64,000 nucleotides of DNA from Ureibacillus sinduriensis BLB-1 = JCM 15800 (GTDB lineage Bacteria; Bacillota; Bacilli; Bacillales_A; Planococcaceae), in assembly GCF_000772955.1 (NCBI RefSeq), contig NZ_JPVO01000048.1, forward strand, positions 62,001 through 126,000, given 5' to 3'. Positions 26,201-34,411 of the stretch are shown piece by piece. How positions within the stretch are numbered: the first letter of the stretch is position 1; the number at the start of each line of letters is the position of its first letter. Under the pieces are notes generated by a model. It searched no databases, was not told the origin of the DNA, and was given only the letters and a program-made list of their open reading frames with translations. Both the position numbers and the translations under genes were made by a program.

Positions 26201-26562
26201 ACCAACGCGGGAAAATCCAGGAGGAATCGATGTATTACGAGCATCTGAAACATTCGGGAGAGCTGCCAATCATCGGGGTCAATACGTATTTAAATCCGAA
26301 TCCTCCTTCTGCCGATAGCATCAATAGTATGGAAATAGCCCGTGCTTCAAAACAGGAAAAAGATTTGCAAATCCAAAATCTGCAAGCTTTCCAAACGCGT
26401 CATCAATCAGAGTGTGAAGCTTCCCTAAATAAACTGAAGGAAGTTGCACTCATGGGCGGTAATATTTTTGAACAGCTTATGGAAACAGTCCAGGTAGCAA
26501 GTCTAGGCCAAATTACAAAAGCCTTGTATGAGGTCGGAGGGCAATACAGAAGAAATATGTAA
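23287..26562 (+). CDS. icmF: Fused isobutyryl-CoA mutase IcmF (B12-dependent, with GTPase chaperone domain)
   Basis: 1091 residues in the typical IcmF order. The N-terminal B12-binding domain has [20 protein letters not shown] and GGGGGV. A MeaB-like G-protein chaperone domain follows, with P-loop GTGGAGKSS near 214, [15 protein letters not shown] and NKFE. The large C-terminal acyl-CoA mutase barrel carries [12 protein letters not shown] near 575-586. Phenylalanine in that motif is where methylmalonyl-CoA mutases carry tyrosine, so isobutyryl/n-butyryl-CoA (or related branched acyl-CoA) is the likely substrate. The enzyme needs adenosylcobalamin, which the operon at 6921-9946 can supply. Confidence 0.95.
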   Translation: MVNVKQAPDTGKQGVYRPKHHVRFVTASSLFDGHDVSVNIMRRILQASGVEVIHLGHNRSVEEVVNAAIQEDAQAVAISSYQGGHMEYFKYMYDLLAEKGAPHIRIYGGGGGVILPREIKELHEYGIAGIFSPEDGMQLGLQGMINKQIEESDFSTLKGNYMELLEKLSTDSPEILANLITAAELGGDGQTVHLVEEAKKRSKNTPVLGITGTGGAGKSSLTDELIRRFLREFPDKKIAIISVDPTKQKTGGALLGDRIRMNAIFDQRVFMRSLATRGSRTELSASIGDVLDIVKAAGFDLIVVETSGIGQGDAEITKYTDLSMYVMTSEFGAPTQLEKIDMIDYADLIVINKFERKGSEDALRQVQKQYQRSHELWSEELDKMPVYGTIASQFNDKGTNSLFAALVSKINEKFDFDWKTSYELFVKTQKQDVIIPNNRRYYLREIADTVRNYHKKASQQVELARKLYQLEGTIHQVLENTPDDVLVKSLESLAESVRGELSAESKRILDNWEKLKESYASEEFVTKVRDREIRTLLKTTSLSGTKISKVALPKYKDYGEILRWVYAENVPGEFPYTAGVFPFKREGEDPKRQFAGEGTPERTNKRFHYLSKDDDAKRLSTAFDSVTLYGEDPDTRPDIYGKVGESGVSVCTLDDMKKLYAGFDLCAPSTSVSMTINGPAPIILAMFMNTAIDQQVRKKEEELGRQLTFDEFTEVREKTLQVVRGTVQADILKEDQGQNTCIFSTEFALRMMGDIQAYFIDHKVRNYYSVSISGYHIAEAGANPISQLAFTLANGFTYVEYYLSRGMKIDDFAPNLSFFFSNGLDPEYTVIGRVARRIWATVMRDKYNANERSQKLKYHVQTSGRSLHAQEIDFNDIRTTLQALMALQDNCNSLHTNAYDEAITTPTEESVRRAMAIQMIITKEHGLSKNENPMQGSFIVEELTDLVENAVLEEFERMNDRGGVLGAMETQYQRGKIQEESMYYEHLKHSGELPIIGVNTYLNPNPPSADSINSMEIARASKQEKDLQIQNLQAFQTRHQSECEASLNKLKEVALMGGNIFEQLMETVQVASLGQITKALYEVGGQYRRNM

Positions 26563-26572
26563 GACCACTTTA

Positions 26573-26612
26573 GCACCTGCTTTTGATATGTTGATCAAGA
26601 GCAGGCTTTTTT
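26573..26612 (+). terminator. Intrinsic terminator after icmF
   Basis: CCTGCT (26576-) pairs with AGCAGG, extended inward by TTGAT/ATCAA, and is followed by six T. Confidence 0.88.
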
Positions 26613-26872
26613 AATTAAGGAAATAAATGTACGGTTCTTCCAGTTTATATCGTTTCTCCTTGTAGGATTTAGCACCAATATGAGATTTCATTGTGTTTCT
26701 GAATAAAATAGCGAAAAAAATGGTACCATTTAGGAGGTATTGGTGCCTTAAATATGAGATAATTTTATCAACCCAACATTTGGTGAAAAAATAGTTCCTT
26801 TTTGTTCAAGAAATCTAGTACTATTTTTTCAAATTTAGCTATAATAAATGGGACAGAAGGGAAGGATTTCAA
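26613..26872. other. Intergenic region with inverted repeats, no gene seen
   Basis: GCACCAATA (26672-26680) and TATTGGTGC (26738-26746) form an inverted repeat around the perfect palindrome AAATGGTACCATTT (26718-26731). TATAAT at 26840-26845 is a candidate -10 for the small gene that follows. Confidence 0.6.
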
Positions 26873-27034
26873 TTGCTGAAACAATACTTACATTACATAA
26901 TCATCCTGGCTTGCTTGATTGGCATCTTCTTTTTGTATGATAAGCAATTAGGTTCTGTTCCACTACTGTTCTTATCGGGTTTTTTATTTTATCTAGGGTT
27001 GAAAGAAATATATAAATTAAAAAAGAGTAAATGA
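26873..27034 (+). CDS. Small two-helix membrane protein, unknown function
   Basis: 53 codons from TTG 26873, preceded by AAGGGAAGG at 26858-26866. Two hydrophobic segments (YIIILACLIGIFFLY, then VPLLFLSGFLFYLGL) are joined by a short DKQLGS turn, with a lysine-rich C-terminus (KLKKSK). Charge placement suggests a hairpin in the membrane. It is shorter than common ORF cut-offs. I do not recognise a family. A Shine-Dalgarno, a -10 upstream and an uninterrupted hydrophobic pattern support a real gene. Confidence 0.6.
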   Translation: MLKQYLHYIIILACLIGIFFLYDKQLGSVPLLFLSGFLFYLGLKEIYKLKKSK

Positions 27035-27305
27035 AACTAGCATAGTGTATAGCACTTTGTATATAATGGATATTATGTTTAAGATATGTATTATCTTTGT
27101 TTGCAGGTAAGGTGGAAAACCACTCACATTTTCCGTCATGGTAAATTAGTGATTTTTTGGAGATCTTGCTTGTAACGGAATTATTCTAATGTAGCTTTTC
27201 TGCAGCAATAGAAATCGTGATAGTTAGAGTTGCATCACTTAATGCAAATGTGTTTTGAACAAAAAAATATTACTTGATTTTATTGATAGAAAGGACGTGC
27301 ACGAG

Positions 27306-27875
27306 TTGGATATTCGTGAAATGACAAAAGAACAATTAACAGAAGAATCGTTAATTGACTTAGCCTATGCAATTTTAGAAGAGAAAAAAACAGCTATTGG
27401 ATTCCAGGAATTATTAAAAGAAATTCAAAATTTAAATGGTTTTTCTGATGCCGAGATCCAAGATAGACTTGTACAATTTTATACAGATATGAATATCGAT
27501 GGACGCTTCCTTTTAAACCATGAAAATGGATGGGGACTTCGTGAATGGTATAAAGTTGAAACGATTGAAGAAGAAACGGCACCGACTGTCAAAGCGCGTA
27601 AACGTAAGTCAAAAGCTACTGCAGACGATGAAGAAGATTTGATTGTTGATGAAGACGATCTTGTATTTGAGGAAGACTTCGAAGAATTTGTTGATGAAGA
27701 AGTTGAAGACGAAGATGAAGAAGATTTGGACTTTGTTGAAGAAGAAATCGACAGCATCGACGAAGTGGACGCTGACATTGACGACGATCTAATCGAAGAA
27801 GAAGATGGATTCATCATTGATGATGATGAAACAGAAGAAGAGGAAGAAGATTTAGACGAAGAGCTGGAAAAATAA
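27306..27875 (+). CDS. rpoE: DNA-directed RNA polymerase delta subunit
   Basis: About 189 residues. The N-terminal HARE-HTH domain (MTKEQLTEESLIDLAYAIL, GFQELLKEI, RLVQFYTDMNIDGRFL, WGLREWY) is followed by a long Asp/Glu tail from about residue 115, the hallmark of RpoE of Gram-positives. It alters RNA polymerase recycling and promoter selectivity. TTG 27306 is chosen because AAAGGA (27290-27295) is 10 nt upstream and the frame then starts at the family N-terminus; the longer TTG 27255 has no Shine-Dalgarno. ATG 27321 is an alternative. Confidence 0.9.
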   Translation: MDIREMTKEQLTEESLIDLAYAILEEKKTAIGFQELLKEIQNLNGFSDAEIQDRLVQFYTDMNIDGRFLLNHENGWGLREWYKVETIEEETAPTVKARKRKSKATADDEEDLIVDEDDLVFEEDFEEFVDEEVEDEDEEDLDFVEEEIDSIDEVDADIDDDLIEEEDGFIIDDDETEEEEEDLDEELEK

Positions 27876-27892
27876 CTTTTTGTGTAAGACGT

Positions 27893-27929
27893 GTAGGTGG
27901 GGATGACATTTTCCCCATCTACTTTTTTT
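27893..27929 (+). terminator. Intrinsic terminator after rpoE
   Basis: GTAGGTGGGG pairs with CCCCATCTAC (one G-U), followed by seven T. Confidence 0.9.
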
Positions 27930-27990
27930 GTGGCGGTTCTTCAAGGGAAGGGGAACTTGTCGATTCGAATTTTCATACACCTGGGAAGAT

Positions 27991-28084
27991 GAAGCACTTT
28001 TTGTGTGGGAGCTTTCAGTGTGAAAAGTGCTTCCTGGAGGGGATGAAGCACTGTTTGGGGAAGATTTCAGCGTAAAAAGTCTTC
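27991..28084. repeat. Two tandem imperfect inverted-repeat units
   Basis: Unit 1 has perfect 11-bp arms GAAGCACTTTT (27991-28001) / AAAAGTGCTTC (28023-28033). Unit 2 (28045-28084) is a degenerate copy, GAAGCACTGTTT...AAAAAGTCTTC. Both share GAAGCACT and a TTTCAG-GT-AAAA segment. Confidence 0.7.
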
Positions 28085-28310
28085 ATGAGAGGTTGATTCC
28101 CTTGGTCTAATATAAAAAATACTACAAACGCACGATGATCCAATTTTTACCCAATGAGTACAATACTTCCTTAACTTCCTTCCAAACTGCCTATGAACCT
28201 AAAACAGAATAGGCTGAATTTTGAATCGGCTCGAAAAAAGAACAAACTCCATGGAACGAATAATCATTTCGCTAAAAATATTAAAATTATGCTATTCTCC
28301 ATGAAAGCAC

Positions 28311-28350
28311 TTGACTTCTTATAGCGTTCCATATAATCTTTTACTTGGGC
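28311..28350 (+). promoter_or_regulatory. pyrG promoter and GGGC start
   Basis: -35 TTGACT at 28311-28316. The -10 is either TATAAT (28332-28337, 15-bp spacing) or TAATCT (28334-28339, 17-bp). The likely transcript start is GGGC at 28347-28350, the start signature of CTP-sensitive pyrG leaders in Gram-positives. Confidence 0.7.
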
Positions 28351-28384
28351 TCCATTCGAGATGGAGAATGACCGTGAACCAATC

Positions 28385-28423
28385 ACGCTCCCCCTGCAAA
28401 CAATGCAGGAGGAGCGTTTTTTT
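28385..28423 (+). terminator. pyrG leader attenuator
   Basis: The stem CGCTCC-CCCTGC / GCAGG-AGGAGCG is followed by seven T. The 5' arm (28387-28398) is C/U-rich and could pair with a poly(G) 5' end made by slippage at the GGGC start. A smaller hairpin CTCCAT/ATGGAG lies at 28350-28367. Confidence 0.8.
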
Positions 28424-28642
28424 GTTTTTTCTAGGTCAATAGTAAATATGAAAAACTCTCCATATTTAGTTTGAAAACTTTACGAAGTCGCGATGCAAAA
28501 TCATCTCAATTCCGTCGAAAGTTTTAATTTTTAGACTTGAAACTTTAGAATTGGGAATGAATGATTATGTACAGATTGATTAAAAGTTCTCAAACTTTCT
28601 TAAATATAAATAGCGAACGTAGGTATGAGGAGGAATTTGCAA
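28424..28642. other. Remaining pyrG leader, nothing recognised
   Basis: About 220 AT-rich bases without an open frame or clear hairpin. They end in the pyrG Shine-Dalgarno GAGGAGGA (28627-28634). Confidence 0.5.
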
Positions 28643-30241
28643 ATGACAAAGTATATTTTTGTAACAGGTGGGGTTGTTTCTTCGCTTGGTAAAGGGATTG
28701 TCGCATCATCATTGGGACGATTATTAAAAAATAGAGGGTTGCAAGTAACGATTCAAAAATTCGACCCTTATTTAAATATTGATCCAGGCACAATGAGTCC
28801 GTATCAGCATGGTGAAGTGTTTGTAACAGATGATGGTGCAGAGGCTGATTTGGACCTGGGGCACTATGAGCGTTTTATCGATATTAATTTAGGTAAACAC
28901 TCGACAGTGACTTCCGGCCGTGTATATCAATCGGTTCTTGCGAAAGAACGTCGTGGTGACTACAATGGTAAAACTGTACAAGTCATTCCTCATGTAACGA
29001 ATGAAATAAAAGATCGTATCCAACGTGCTGGCCGCGAAACTAACGCCGATATTGTCATTACCGAAGTAGGCGGAACGGTGGGGGATATTGAATCCCTTCC
29101 ATTCCTTGAAGCCATTCGTCAAATGAAATCAGACCTTGGTCACCATAATGTTATGTATGTCCACTGTACGTTGATTCCTTATATTGCAGCTGCTGGCGAG
29201 TTGAAAACTAAGCCGACTCAGCACTCGGTAAAAGAATTGCGTTCGTTGGGTATCCAGCCGAATATTATTGTCGTTCGTACAGAGCAGGCTGTATCGGAAG
29301 AGATGAAAGATAAATTAGCTTTATTCTGCGACGTTTCACCACGTGACATTATCGAATCACGTGATGCTGAAACTTTATATGATATTCCTTTGAATTTACA
29401 CGCTCAAGATTTCGATGATATTGTCCTTGAACACTTTGGTATCGAAGCGCCGGAAGCAGATATGGCAGATTGGAAAGAGCTTGTGGCGAAGGTGAAAAAT
29501 CTTTCGCAAAAAACACGTATCGCTTTAGTTGGGAAGTATGTTGAACTGCAAGATGCGTATATTTCAGTTGTGGAAGCATTAAAGCATGCTGGTTATGTAT
29601 ATGATTCGGATATCGAAGTGGATTGGATTAATGCAGAAGATGTAAATTCCGAAAACGTTAACGAATTATTAAAAGATGCAGATGGAATTCTAGTGCCGGG
29701 TGGTTTTGGCGATCGTGGCATTGAAGGGAAAATTTCTGCGATCAATTATGCTCGAGAAAACGATATTCCGTTCTTGGGAATTTGCTTGGGCATGCAACTG
29801 GCAACAATTGAATTTGCCCGTAACGTGCTTGGCTTGAAAGGGGCACATTCAACGGAACTAAATAAAGAAACACCATACCCAATCATTGACTTCTTACCGG
29901 ACCAAAGTGATGAAGTGGATTTAGGTGGAACATTGCGTCTAGGATTATATCCATGTAAGCTAGCAGAAGGTTCCCGTGCCGCACAAGCTTATAATGATGA
30001 ATTAGTTTATGAGCGTCACCGCCATCGCTATGAATTTAATAATGAATTCCGAGAAGCAATGGAAGCTGAGGGTCTAGTATTCTCTGGTACAAGCCCTGAT
30101 AATAAATTAGTGGAAATTATCGAGCTGCCGGAGAAAAAGTTCTTCGTAGCTTGTCAGTTCCATCCGGAATTAATCTCACGTCCTCAGCGCCCACAACCGC
30201 TATTCCGTGAATTTGTTGGTGCAGCATTTAAAAATAAATAA
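28643..30241 (+). CDS. pyrG: CTP synthase
   Basis: 532 residues from ATG 28643; the in-frame ATG 28625 overlaps the ribosome-binding site and is rejected. The N-terminal amidoligase domain ([31 protein letters not shown]) converts UTP to CTP with ATP. The C-terminal class I glutamine amidotransferase has nucleophile Cys381 in GICLGMQ and the later CQFHPE. It is cytoplasmic and the final step of pyrimidine nucleotide synthesis. The leader indicates regulation by CTP through attenuation. Confidence 0.98.
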   Translation: MTKYIFVTGGVVSSLGKGIVASSLGRLLKNRGLQVTIQKFDPYLNIDPGTMSPYQHGEVFVTDDGAEADLDLGHYERFIDINLGKHSTVTSGRVYQSVLAKERRGDYNGKTVQVIPHVTNEIKDRIQRAGRETNADIVITEVGGTVGDIESLPFLEAIRQMKSDLGHHNVMYVHCTLIPYIAAAGELKTKPTQHSVKELRSLGIQPNIIVVRTEQAVSEEMKDKLALFCDVSPRDIIESRDAETLYDIPLNLHAQDFDDIVLEHFGIEAPEADMADWKELVAKVKNLSQKTRIALVGKYVELQDAYISVVEALKHAGYVYDSDIEVDWINAEDVNSENVNELLKDADGILVPGGFGDRGIEGKISAINYARENDIPFLGICLGMQLATIEFARNVLGLKGAHSTELNKETPYPIIDFLPDQSDEVDLGGTLRLGLYPCKLAEGSRAAQAYNDELVYERHRHRYEFNNEFREAMEAEGLVFSGTSPDNKLVEIIELPEKKFFVACQFHPELISRPQRPQPLFREFVGAAFKNK

Positions 30242-30258
30242 TAATAAAAAAGACCAGA

Positions 30259-30301
30259 GTGTAGACAAAGTCAATCTTCGACTTTGTCTACACGTTTTTT
30301 T
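30259..30301 (+). terminator. Intrinsic terminator after pyrG
   Basis: A perfect 14-bp stem GTGTAGACAAAGTC / GACTTTGTCTACAC with a 7-nt loop and T run. Confidence 0.92.
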
Positions 30302-30330
30302 AGGCTATTTCCTTAAATGAAAAATCACCC

Positions 30331-30455
30331 AGACTGTCTTGAAAACGCTTGGCAGACAAGGCGGGCAGTCGAGTGAAGGGATGAATAGAACATTACGTTC
30401 ATGAGGGGACGAACGAGACAACCAACGCAGGATGAAAGCGTTTATCAACAGTCTG
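30331..30455. repeat. Structured intergenic element with interrupted terminal inverted repeats
   Basis: The ends pair as CAGACTGT (30331-) with ACAGTCTG (-30455) and, inside, AAACGCTT with AAGCGTTT, separated by short unequal spacers. The interior contains CGTTC...GAACG. It has no open frame and looks like a small mobile or REP-like element. Confidence 0.6.
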
Positions 30456-30460
30456 ATAAT

Positions 30461-30503
30461 AAAAAAGACTTTTTCCCGATTGAGATGGGGAAAAAGTTTT
30501 TTT
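30461..30503. terminator. Terminator facing the convergent DUF2529 gene
   Basis: AAAGACTTTTTCCC pairs with GGGGAAAAAGTTTTTTT, one bulge. A/T tracts on both sides could allow bidirectional use. Confidence 0.65.
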
Positions 30504-30637
30504 AATGTAAAATGAACTAGTAAAAAAAAAAAAAAAGGAAAAAAATACAAATTACTAATTATATTTTTAATTATAGTATGATAATATTGAAAGGTAATAA
30601 AAACCTCTTTTCGAGTAGAAAAGAGGCTATGTATTAA

Positions 30638-31171
30638 CTATAATTCGTCGTCGTCTGAAATCATTTCGTCATAGTTTAGTTTTATTGCTTCATATATAAA
30701 AAGGCCGGCCATTAGATTCGGTATTAAGACACGCTCTCCCAATTTAGTCGGGTGTGGCAGGATTCCGCCCCGAACTTTCATTGAGATATAAGTGTATGCT
30801 AGTTCGCTCAATTCATTGGATTCACTTTTTGGTTCGTTTGACACAACCGAAAAAGGGATGAAATTTTCGTATAGTTTTTTTGCCAGATTTAATGCTTCCG
30901 GGTTTTCGTTTTTTGTTGTGAAAATGCAAACGCGATCTGCTTCGGTAAGGGGAGTTGTGGTTGACCAACTTTTCAGGTTAATAAATGGTTCCGCGCCGTG
31001 CAAAGCATTCGTTTCAATGGCCTGCAATTCATCAAAACAAGCAAAATAGATATTTCCTTGGCCAATACTTGCTTGAGCCAATAGACGTGAAGTTTCTTCA
31101 ATTGCTTCTTCTTCACTTTGTATAATTCTTTGGAATAGTCCACTCATTTGAGTAGAAAGTATTTTTGACAT
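30638..31171 (-). CDS. ywjG: DUF2529 protein (YwjG-like)
   Basis: 177 residues on the minus strand, Shine-Dalgarno AGAGGTG before ATG 31171. Family DUF2529 is conserved next to spo0F in Bacillales. The alternating strand/helix pattern (IYFACFDELQAIE, ADRVCIFTTKNENPEALNLAKKL, IPFSVVSNEP) resembles a SIS-like Rossmann fold, but no function is established. It is transcribed away from spo0F. The acidic C-terminus (MISDDDEL) is ordinary for the family. Confidence 0.85.
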   Translation of the reverse strand: MSKILSTQMSGLFQRIIQSEEEAIEETSRLLAQASIGQGNIYFACFDELQAIETNALHGAEPFINLKSWSTTTPLTEADRVCIFTTKNENPEALNLAKKLYENFIPFSVVSNEPKSESNELSELAYTYISMKVRGGILPHPTKLGERVLIPNLMAGLFIYEAIKLNYDEMISDDDEL

Positions 31172-31354
31172 AATTTCACCTCTTCAATGTATTATAATTT
31201 TTTCTTTAGTAAAAAGTAAATTGTGAAGTTTTTGTAAGAGTATTGAAAGGGATTTTTAAAAAAATTATCGAAAATTTATGTTTAAGGATAATAATATCGG
31301 GAATAGGGTACTTGGGGAAATATAATAAAATAACCACGTTAAGGGGAAGTTGCT

Positions 31355-31714
31355 GTGAAAAAAATATTAATTGTAGATGATCAAAAAGGAATACGCCTTT
31401 TATTAAATGAAGTCTTCTCCAAGGAAGGTTATAAAGTGTATCAAGCCGCAAATGGTATGGAAGCGCTTAATCTTATTGATCGCGAAGCTATAGATGGGGT
31501 CATGCTGGATATGAAGATACCTGGAATGGACGGTATCGAAATTCTAAAAAGAATACGTGAAAAGAATCCTCACCTGCCTGTATTTATGATGACCGCATTT
31601 GAAGGCGAGGAGATTCTTATGGAAGCGAATCAATTAGGGATCGCCAAGTATTTTAGAAAACCATTTAATATTTTGGATGTTAGAGATGAAGTGAATACAG
31701 TATTAAACGGTTAA
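31355..31714 (+). CDS. spo0F: Sporulation response regulator Spo0F
   Basis: 119 residues: a single receiver domain without an output domain, as in Spo0F. The key residues are Asp8-Asp9 (magnesium), phospho-acceptor Asp52 in MLDMKIPGMDG, Thr80 and Lys102 in RKPF. It relays phosphate from sporulation kinases to Spo0B in the phosphorelay. GTG 31355 has AAGGGGA upstream. Position between the DUF2529 gene and fbaA matches B. subtilis, which separates it from other small receivers. Confidence 0.95.
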   Translation: MKKILIVDDQKGIRLLLNEVFSKEGYKVYQAANGMEALNLIDREAIDGVMLDMKIPGMDGIEILKRIREKNPHLPVFMMTAFEGEEILMEANQLGIAKYFRKPFNILDVRDEVNTVLNG

Positions 31715-31796
31715 CTAATTGAAAGGTTCCTGAAAAAGTGTGAAAATTTCTTTAATGCGGAATTTTTTTATTGATTACCAGGCTTAATTGATTTTT

Positions 31797-32425
31797 TTGT
31801 GGCTATCGCAAGCTTTCGCTACATAAAAGCATGACGGCTCATACTTGAGAGCGTTAAAGAAAGATATTTGCGCCTGACGCAAGCTTTCGGCTCAGAAAAC
31901 AATCCCGTCTCCTAGAACTTGAGAGACGGGTATAAAAATTTTGTGGCTGTCGCAAGCTTTTGCCACAGAAAAGCATGACGGCTGATACTTGAGAGCGTAA
32001 AAGAAAGATATTTGCGCCTGACGCAAGCTTTCGGCGCAGAAAACAATCCCGTCTCCTAGAACTTGAGAGACGAGTATAAAAATTTTGTGGCTGTCGCAGG
32101 CTTTTGTCACAGAAAAGCATGACGGCTGATACTTGAGAGCGTAAAAGAAAGATATTTGCGCCTGACGCAAGCTTTCGGCGCAGAAAACAATCCCGTCTCC
32201 TAGAACTTGAGAGACGAGTATAAAAATTTTGTGGCTGTCGCAGGCTTTTGTCACAGAAAAGCATGACGGCTGATACTTGAGAGCGTAAAAGAAAGATATT
32301 TGCGCCTGACGCAAGCTTTCGGCGCAGAAAACAATCCCGTCTCCTAGAACTTGAGAGACGAGTATAAAAATTTTGTGGCTGTCGCAGGCTTTCGCCACAG
32401 AAAAGCATGACGGCTCATACTTGAG
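31797..32425. repeat. 144-bp tandem repeat array, four full units plus a partial fifth
   Basis: The motif GTGGCT recurs at 31799, 31943, 32087, 32231 and 32375, exactly 144 bp apart each time. Each unit has two related halves of about 71 and 73 bp. Half A opens with the hairpin GTGGC..CGCAAGCTTTT..GCCAC, half B with GCGCC..CGCAAGCTTTC..GGCGC. Each then has AGAAAA and a second hairpin region (GCATGACGGCT..TACTTGAGAGC in A, CCCGTCTC..GAGACGRG in B). Units 2-4 are almost identical; unit 1 is the most diverged. The fifth ends in a full terminator hairpin. There are no spacers as in CRISPR. Confidence 0.95.
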
Positions 32426-32441
32426 AGCCGTCATGCTTTTT
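32401..32441 (+). terminator. Terminator hairpin at the end of the array
   Basis: A perfect 16-bp stem, AAAAGCATGACGGCTC (32401-32416) with GAGCCGTCATGCTTTT (32425-32440). In internal repeat units the right arm is degraded. Confidence 0.8.
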
Positions 32442-32449
32442 GCTATGAT
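32421..32449 (+). promoter_or_regulatory. fbaA promoter overlapping the terminator hairpin
   Basis: -35 TTGAGA (32421-32426), 17-bp spacer, -10 TATGAT (32444-32449). The -35 lies in the loop/right arm of the hairpin above. Confidence 0.7.
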
Positions 32450-32506
32450 TAGTCTGGAATATTTATCTTATTAATTTTATTAACTGTCCGAGGGGGATTT
32501 TCGAAT

Positions 32507-33361
32507 ATGCCATTAGTATCGATGAAAGAAATGTTAATTAAAGCGAAAAATGAGGGGTATGCTGTAGGGCAATTCAATATTAATAACCTTGAATTTACTC
32601 AAGCGATTTTGCTTGCTGCCGAAGAAGAGAAATCTCCGGTTATCCTTGGCGTTTCTGAAGGTGCAGGGAAATATATGGGCGGTTTCATTGCTGTAGTACA
32701 AATGGTAAAAGGATTAATGGAAAGTTATAAAATTACAGTGCCAGTCGCGATTCATTTAGACCATGGTTCAAGTTTTGATAAATGTAAAGAAGCGGTTGAT
32801 GCAGGGTTTACATCGGTTATGATTGATGCTTCTCATCATTCATTTGAAGAAAATATTAAAATTACAAGTGAAGTTGTTGAATATGCACATGCCAAAGGTG
32901 TTTCGGTCGAAGCGGAATTAGGAACAGTTGGTGGGGAAGAAGATGGTGTGATTGGTGGGATTATGTACGCTGATCCAGCCGAGTGCAAGGCGCTTGTTGA
33001 GGCGACAAATATTGATTGCTTGGCACCTGCATTAGGTTCTGTACATGGCCCTTATAAAGGTGAACCAAAGCTTGGCTTCGATGAAATGAAACAAATTGGC
33101 GAAGAAACTGGAATGCCTCTTGTACTTCATGGAGGGACGGGTATTCCGGACGAACAGATTAAACGTGCTGTTTCTTTGGGTACTGCTAAAATTAATGTGA
33201 ATACTGAAAATCAAATTGCATCAACAAAAGTAATCCGCGACATTTTGAATTCCGATGCAAAAGTTTACGATCCTCGTAAATATTTAGGACCTGCACGGGA
33301 TGCAATTAAAGAAACGGTTATTGGTAAAATGCGCGTTTTCGGTAGCTCGCAAAAAGCATAA
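32507..33361 (+). CDS. fbaA: Fructose-bisphosphate aldolase, class II
   Basis: 284 residues. It interconverts fructose-1,6-bisphosphate with dihydroxyacetone phosphate and glyceraldehyde-3-phosphate in glycolysis and gluconeogenesis. Zinc-ligand segments are visible: [22 protein letters not shown] and LHGGTG. The phosphate-binding NVNTENQ follows. The sequence aligns by memory nearly end to end with B. subtilis FbaA. Shine-Dalgarno GAGGGGG precedes ATG 32507. Its own promoter is at 32421-32449. Confidence 0.97.
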   Translation: MPLVSMKEMLIKAKNEGYAVGQFNINNLEFTQAILLAAEEEKSPVILGVSEGAGKYMGGFIAVVQMVKGLMESYKITVPVAIHLDHGSSFDKCKEAVDAGFTSVMIDASHHSFEENIKITSEVVEYAHAKGVSVEAELGTVGGEEDGVIGGIMYADPAECKALVEATNIDCLAPALGSVHGPYKGEPKLGFDEMKQIGEETGMPLVLHGGTGIPDEQIKRAVSLGTAKINVNTENQIASTKVIRDILNSDAKVYDPRKYLGPARDAIKETVIGKMRVFGSSQKA

Positions 33362-33760
33362 AACAATCCAATACTCGATTTGTTTTCAACAAAAGTATTA
33401 ATTTATAAGGAAGCAGAATTGTTTATTTTGTTTAGAAAAATGATACCTACTATAAATAATAAAATGAACTGCTTTTCTGATTTATCTTCGTTAATGGCAG
33501 TGAACGATAGTTGGGAAGACGAAAAGACCCCTGCCGCATGAAGATAAAGTCTTGGCGAGTATAATGGAGCATGGATGTAAAGCGATAAAGAGTAACAACA
33601 ACATAAAACTGCATCTCATGCTCTTTAAACTAGATACACCATTTGCCAGGGCGTAAATGATATATTAATGATTTGCAGGAGAAGTGTTTGATTGTTTTCA
33701 ATCGGCCTTCTCTTCGTTTTTTTGATTGACAAAATAATAAATACTCTGGAGGAAAAAACA
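33362..33760. other. Intergenic region fbaA-tal
   Basis: A weak A/T hairpin (33360-33366 with 33380-33386) may end fbaA. The middle 250 bp holds no open frame. A terminator at 33679-33723 precedes the tal ribosome-binding site. Confidence 0.5.
33679..33723 (+). terminator. Hairpin terminator upstream of tal
   Basis: GAGAAG (33679-33684) / CTTCTC (33707-33712) encloses GATTG/CAATC and is followed by a T run. It ends only about 37 bp before tal, so it may act as an attenuator. Confidence 0.75.
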
Positions 33761-34411
33761 ATGAAATTTTTTATTGATACAGCCAATTTTGAGGAAATTA
33801 AAGAAGCACATTCTTGGGGGATTTTATCAGGTGTTACAACTAACCCTTCATTAGTAGCAAAAGAGGAGAATGTTTCTTTTCATGATCGTTTACGTGAAAT
33901 TTCGGAATTAGTAAATGGTTCGGTAAGTGGGGAAGTCATTTCACTGGATGCGGAAGGAATGATTAAAGAAGGTTTGGAATTGGCTGCGATTGCCCCAAAT
34001 ATTACAGTTAAACTTCCAATGACTCCCGAAGGCTTGAAAGCATGTAAATTCTTTTCTGAAAAAGGGATTAAAACAAATGTAACGCTTATTTTTAGTGCGA
34101 ACCAAGCTTTGATGGCCGCTCGTGCTGGTGCTACATACGTATCACCATTTGTAGGGCGTCTTGATGATATCGGTCAAAGCGGAGTTGAATTAATTGCCAC
34201 AATTTCGGACCTTTTCGCCATCCATGGTATTGAAAGCGAAATAATTGCCGCTTCCATCCGTCACCCTCAGCACATTACTGAAGTAGCTCTGGCTGGAGCT
34301 GATATCGCAACAACTCCATTTAAAGTACTGAAACAATTATTCCACCATCCTCTAACAGATAAAGGGATTGAAGGGTTCTTGGCTGACTGGGAAAAGCGCA
34401 AAAGTAAATAA
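33761..34411 (+). CDS. tal: Transaldolase / fructose-6-phosphate aldolase family protein
   Basis: 216 residues from ATG 33761 (CTGGAGGAAA upstream); a longer frame from 33692 runs through the terminator and is rejected. It is a short TalB/FSA-type barrel with the Schiff-base lysine at Lys84 (NITVKLPMT). Other conserved segments are [36 protein letters not shown] and SIRHPQH. It matches YwjH of B. subtilis in the same position. Role: transfer or cleavage of a dihydroxyacetone unit of sugar phosphates in the pentose phosphate pathway. Confidence 0.94.
   Translation: MKFFIDTANFEEIKEAHSWGILSGVTTNPSLVAKEENVSFHDRLREISELVNGSVSGEVISLDAEGMIKEGLELAAIAPNITVKLPMTPEGLKACKFFSEKGIKTNVTLIFSANQALMAARAGATYVSPFVGRLDDIGQSGVELIATISDLFAIHGIESEIIAASIRHPQHITEVALAGADIATTPFKVLKQLFHHPLTDKGIEGFLADWEKRKSK

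Noticed and set aside
27479-27817. Serine-rich minus-strand frame opposite rpoE
   Set aside because: Reverse reading of the Asp/Glu tail codons gives poly-serine; an artefact.
31854-32434. Two long minus-strand frames (184 and 180 codons) with a 48-residue repeat across the 144-bp array
   Set aside because: They arise because the repeat period is a multiple of three. There is no ribosome-binding site, composition is rich in Arg/Ser/Phe without domain features, and the DNA pattern is one of hairpins.
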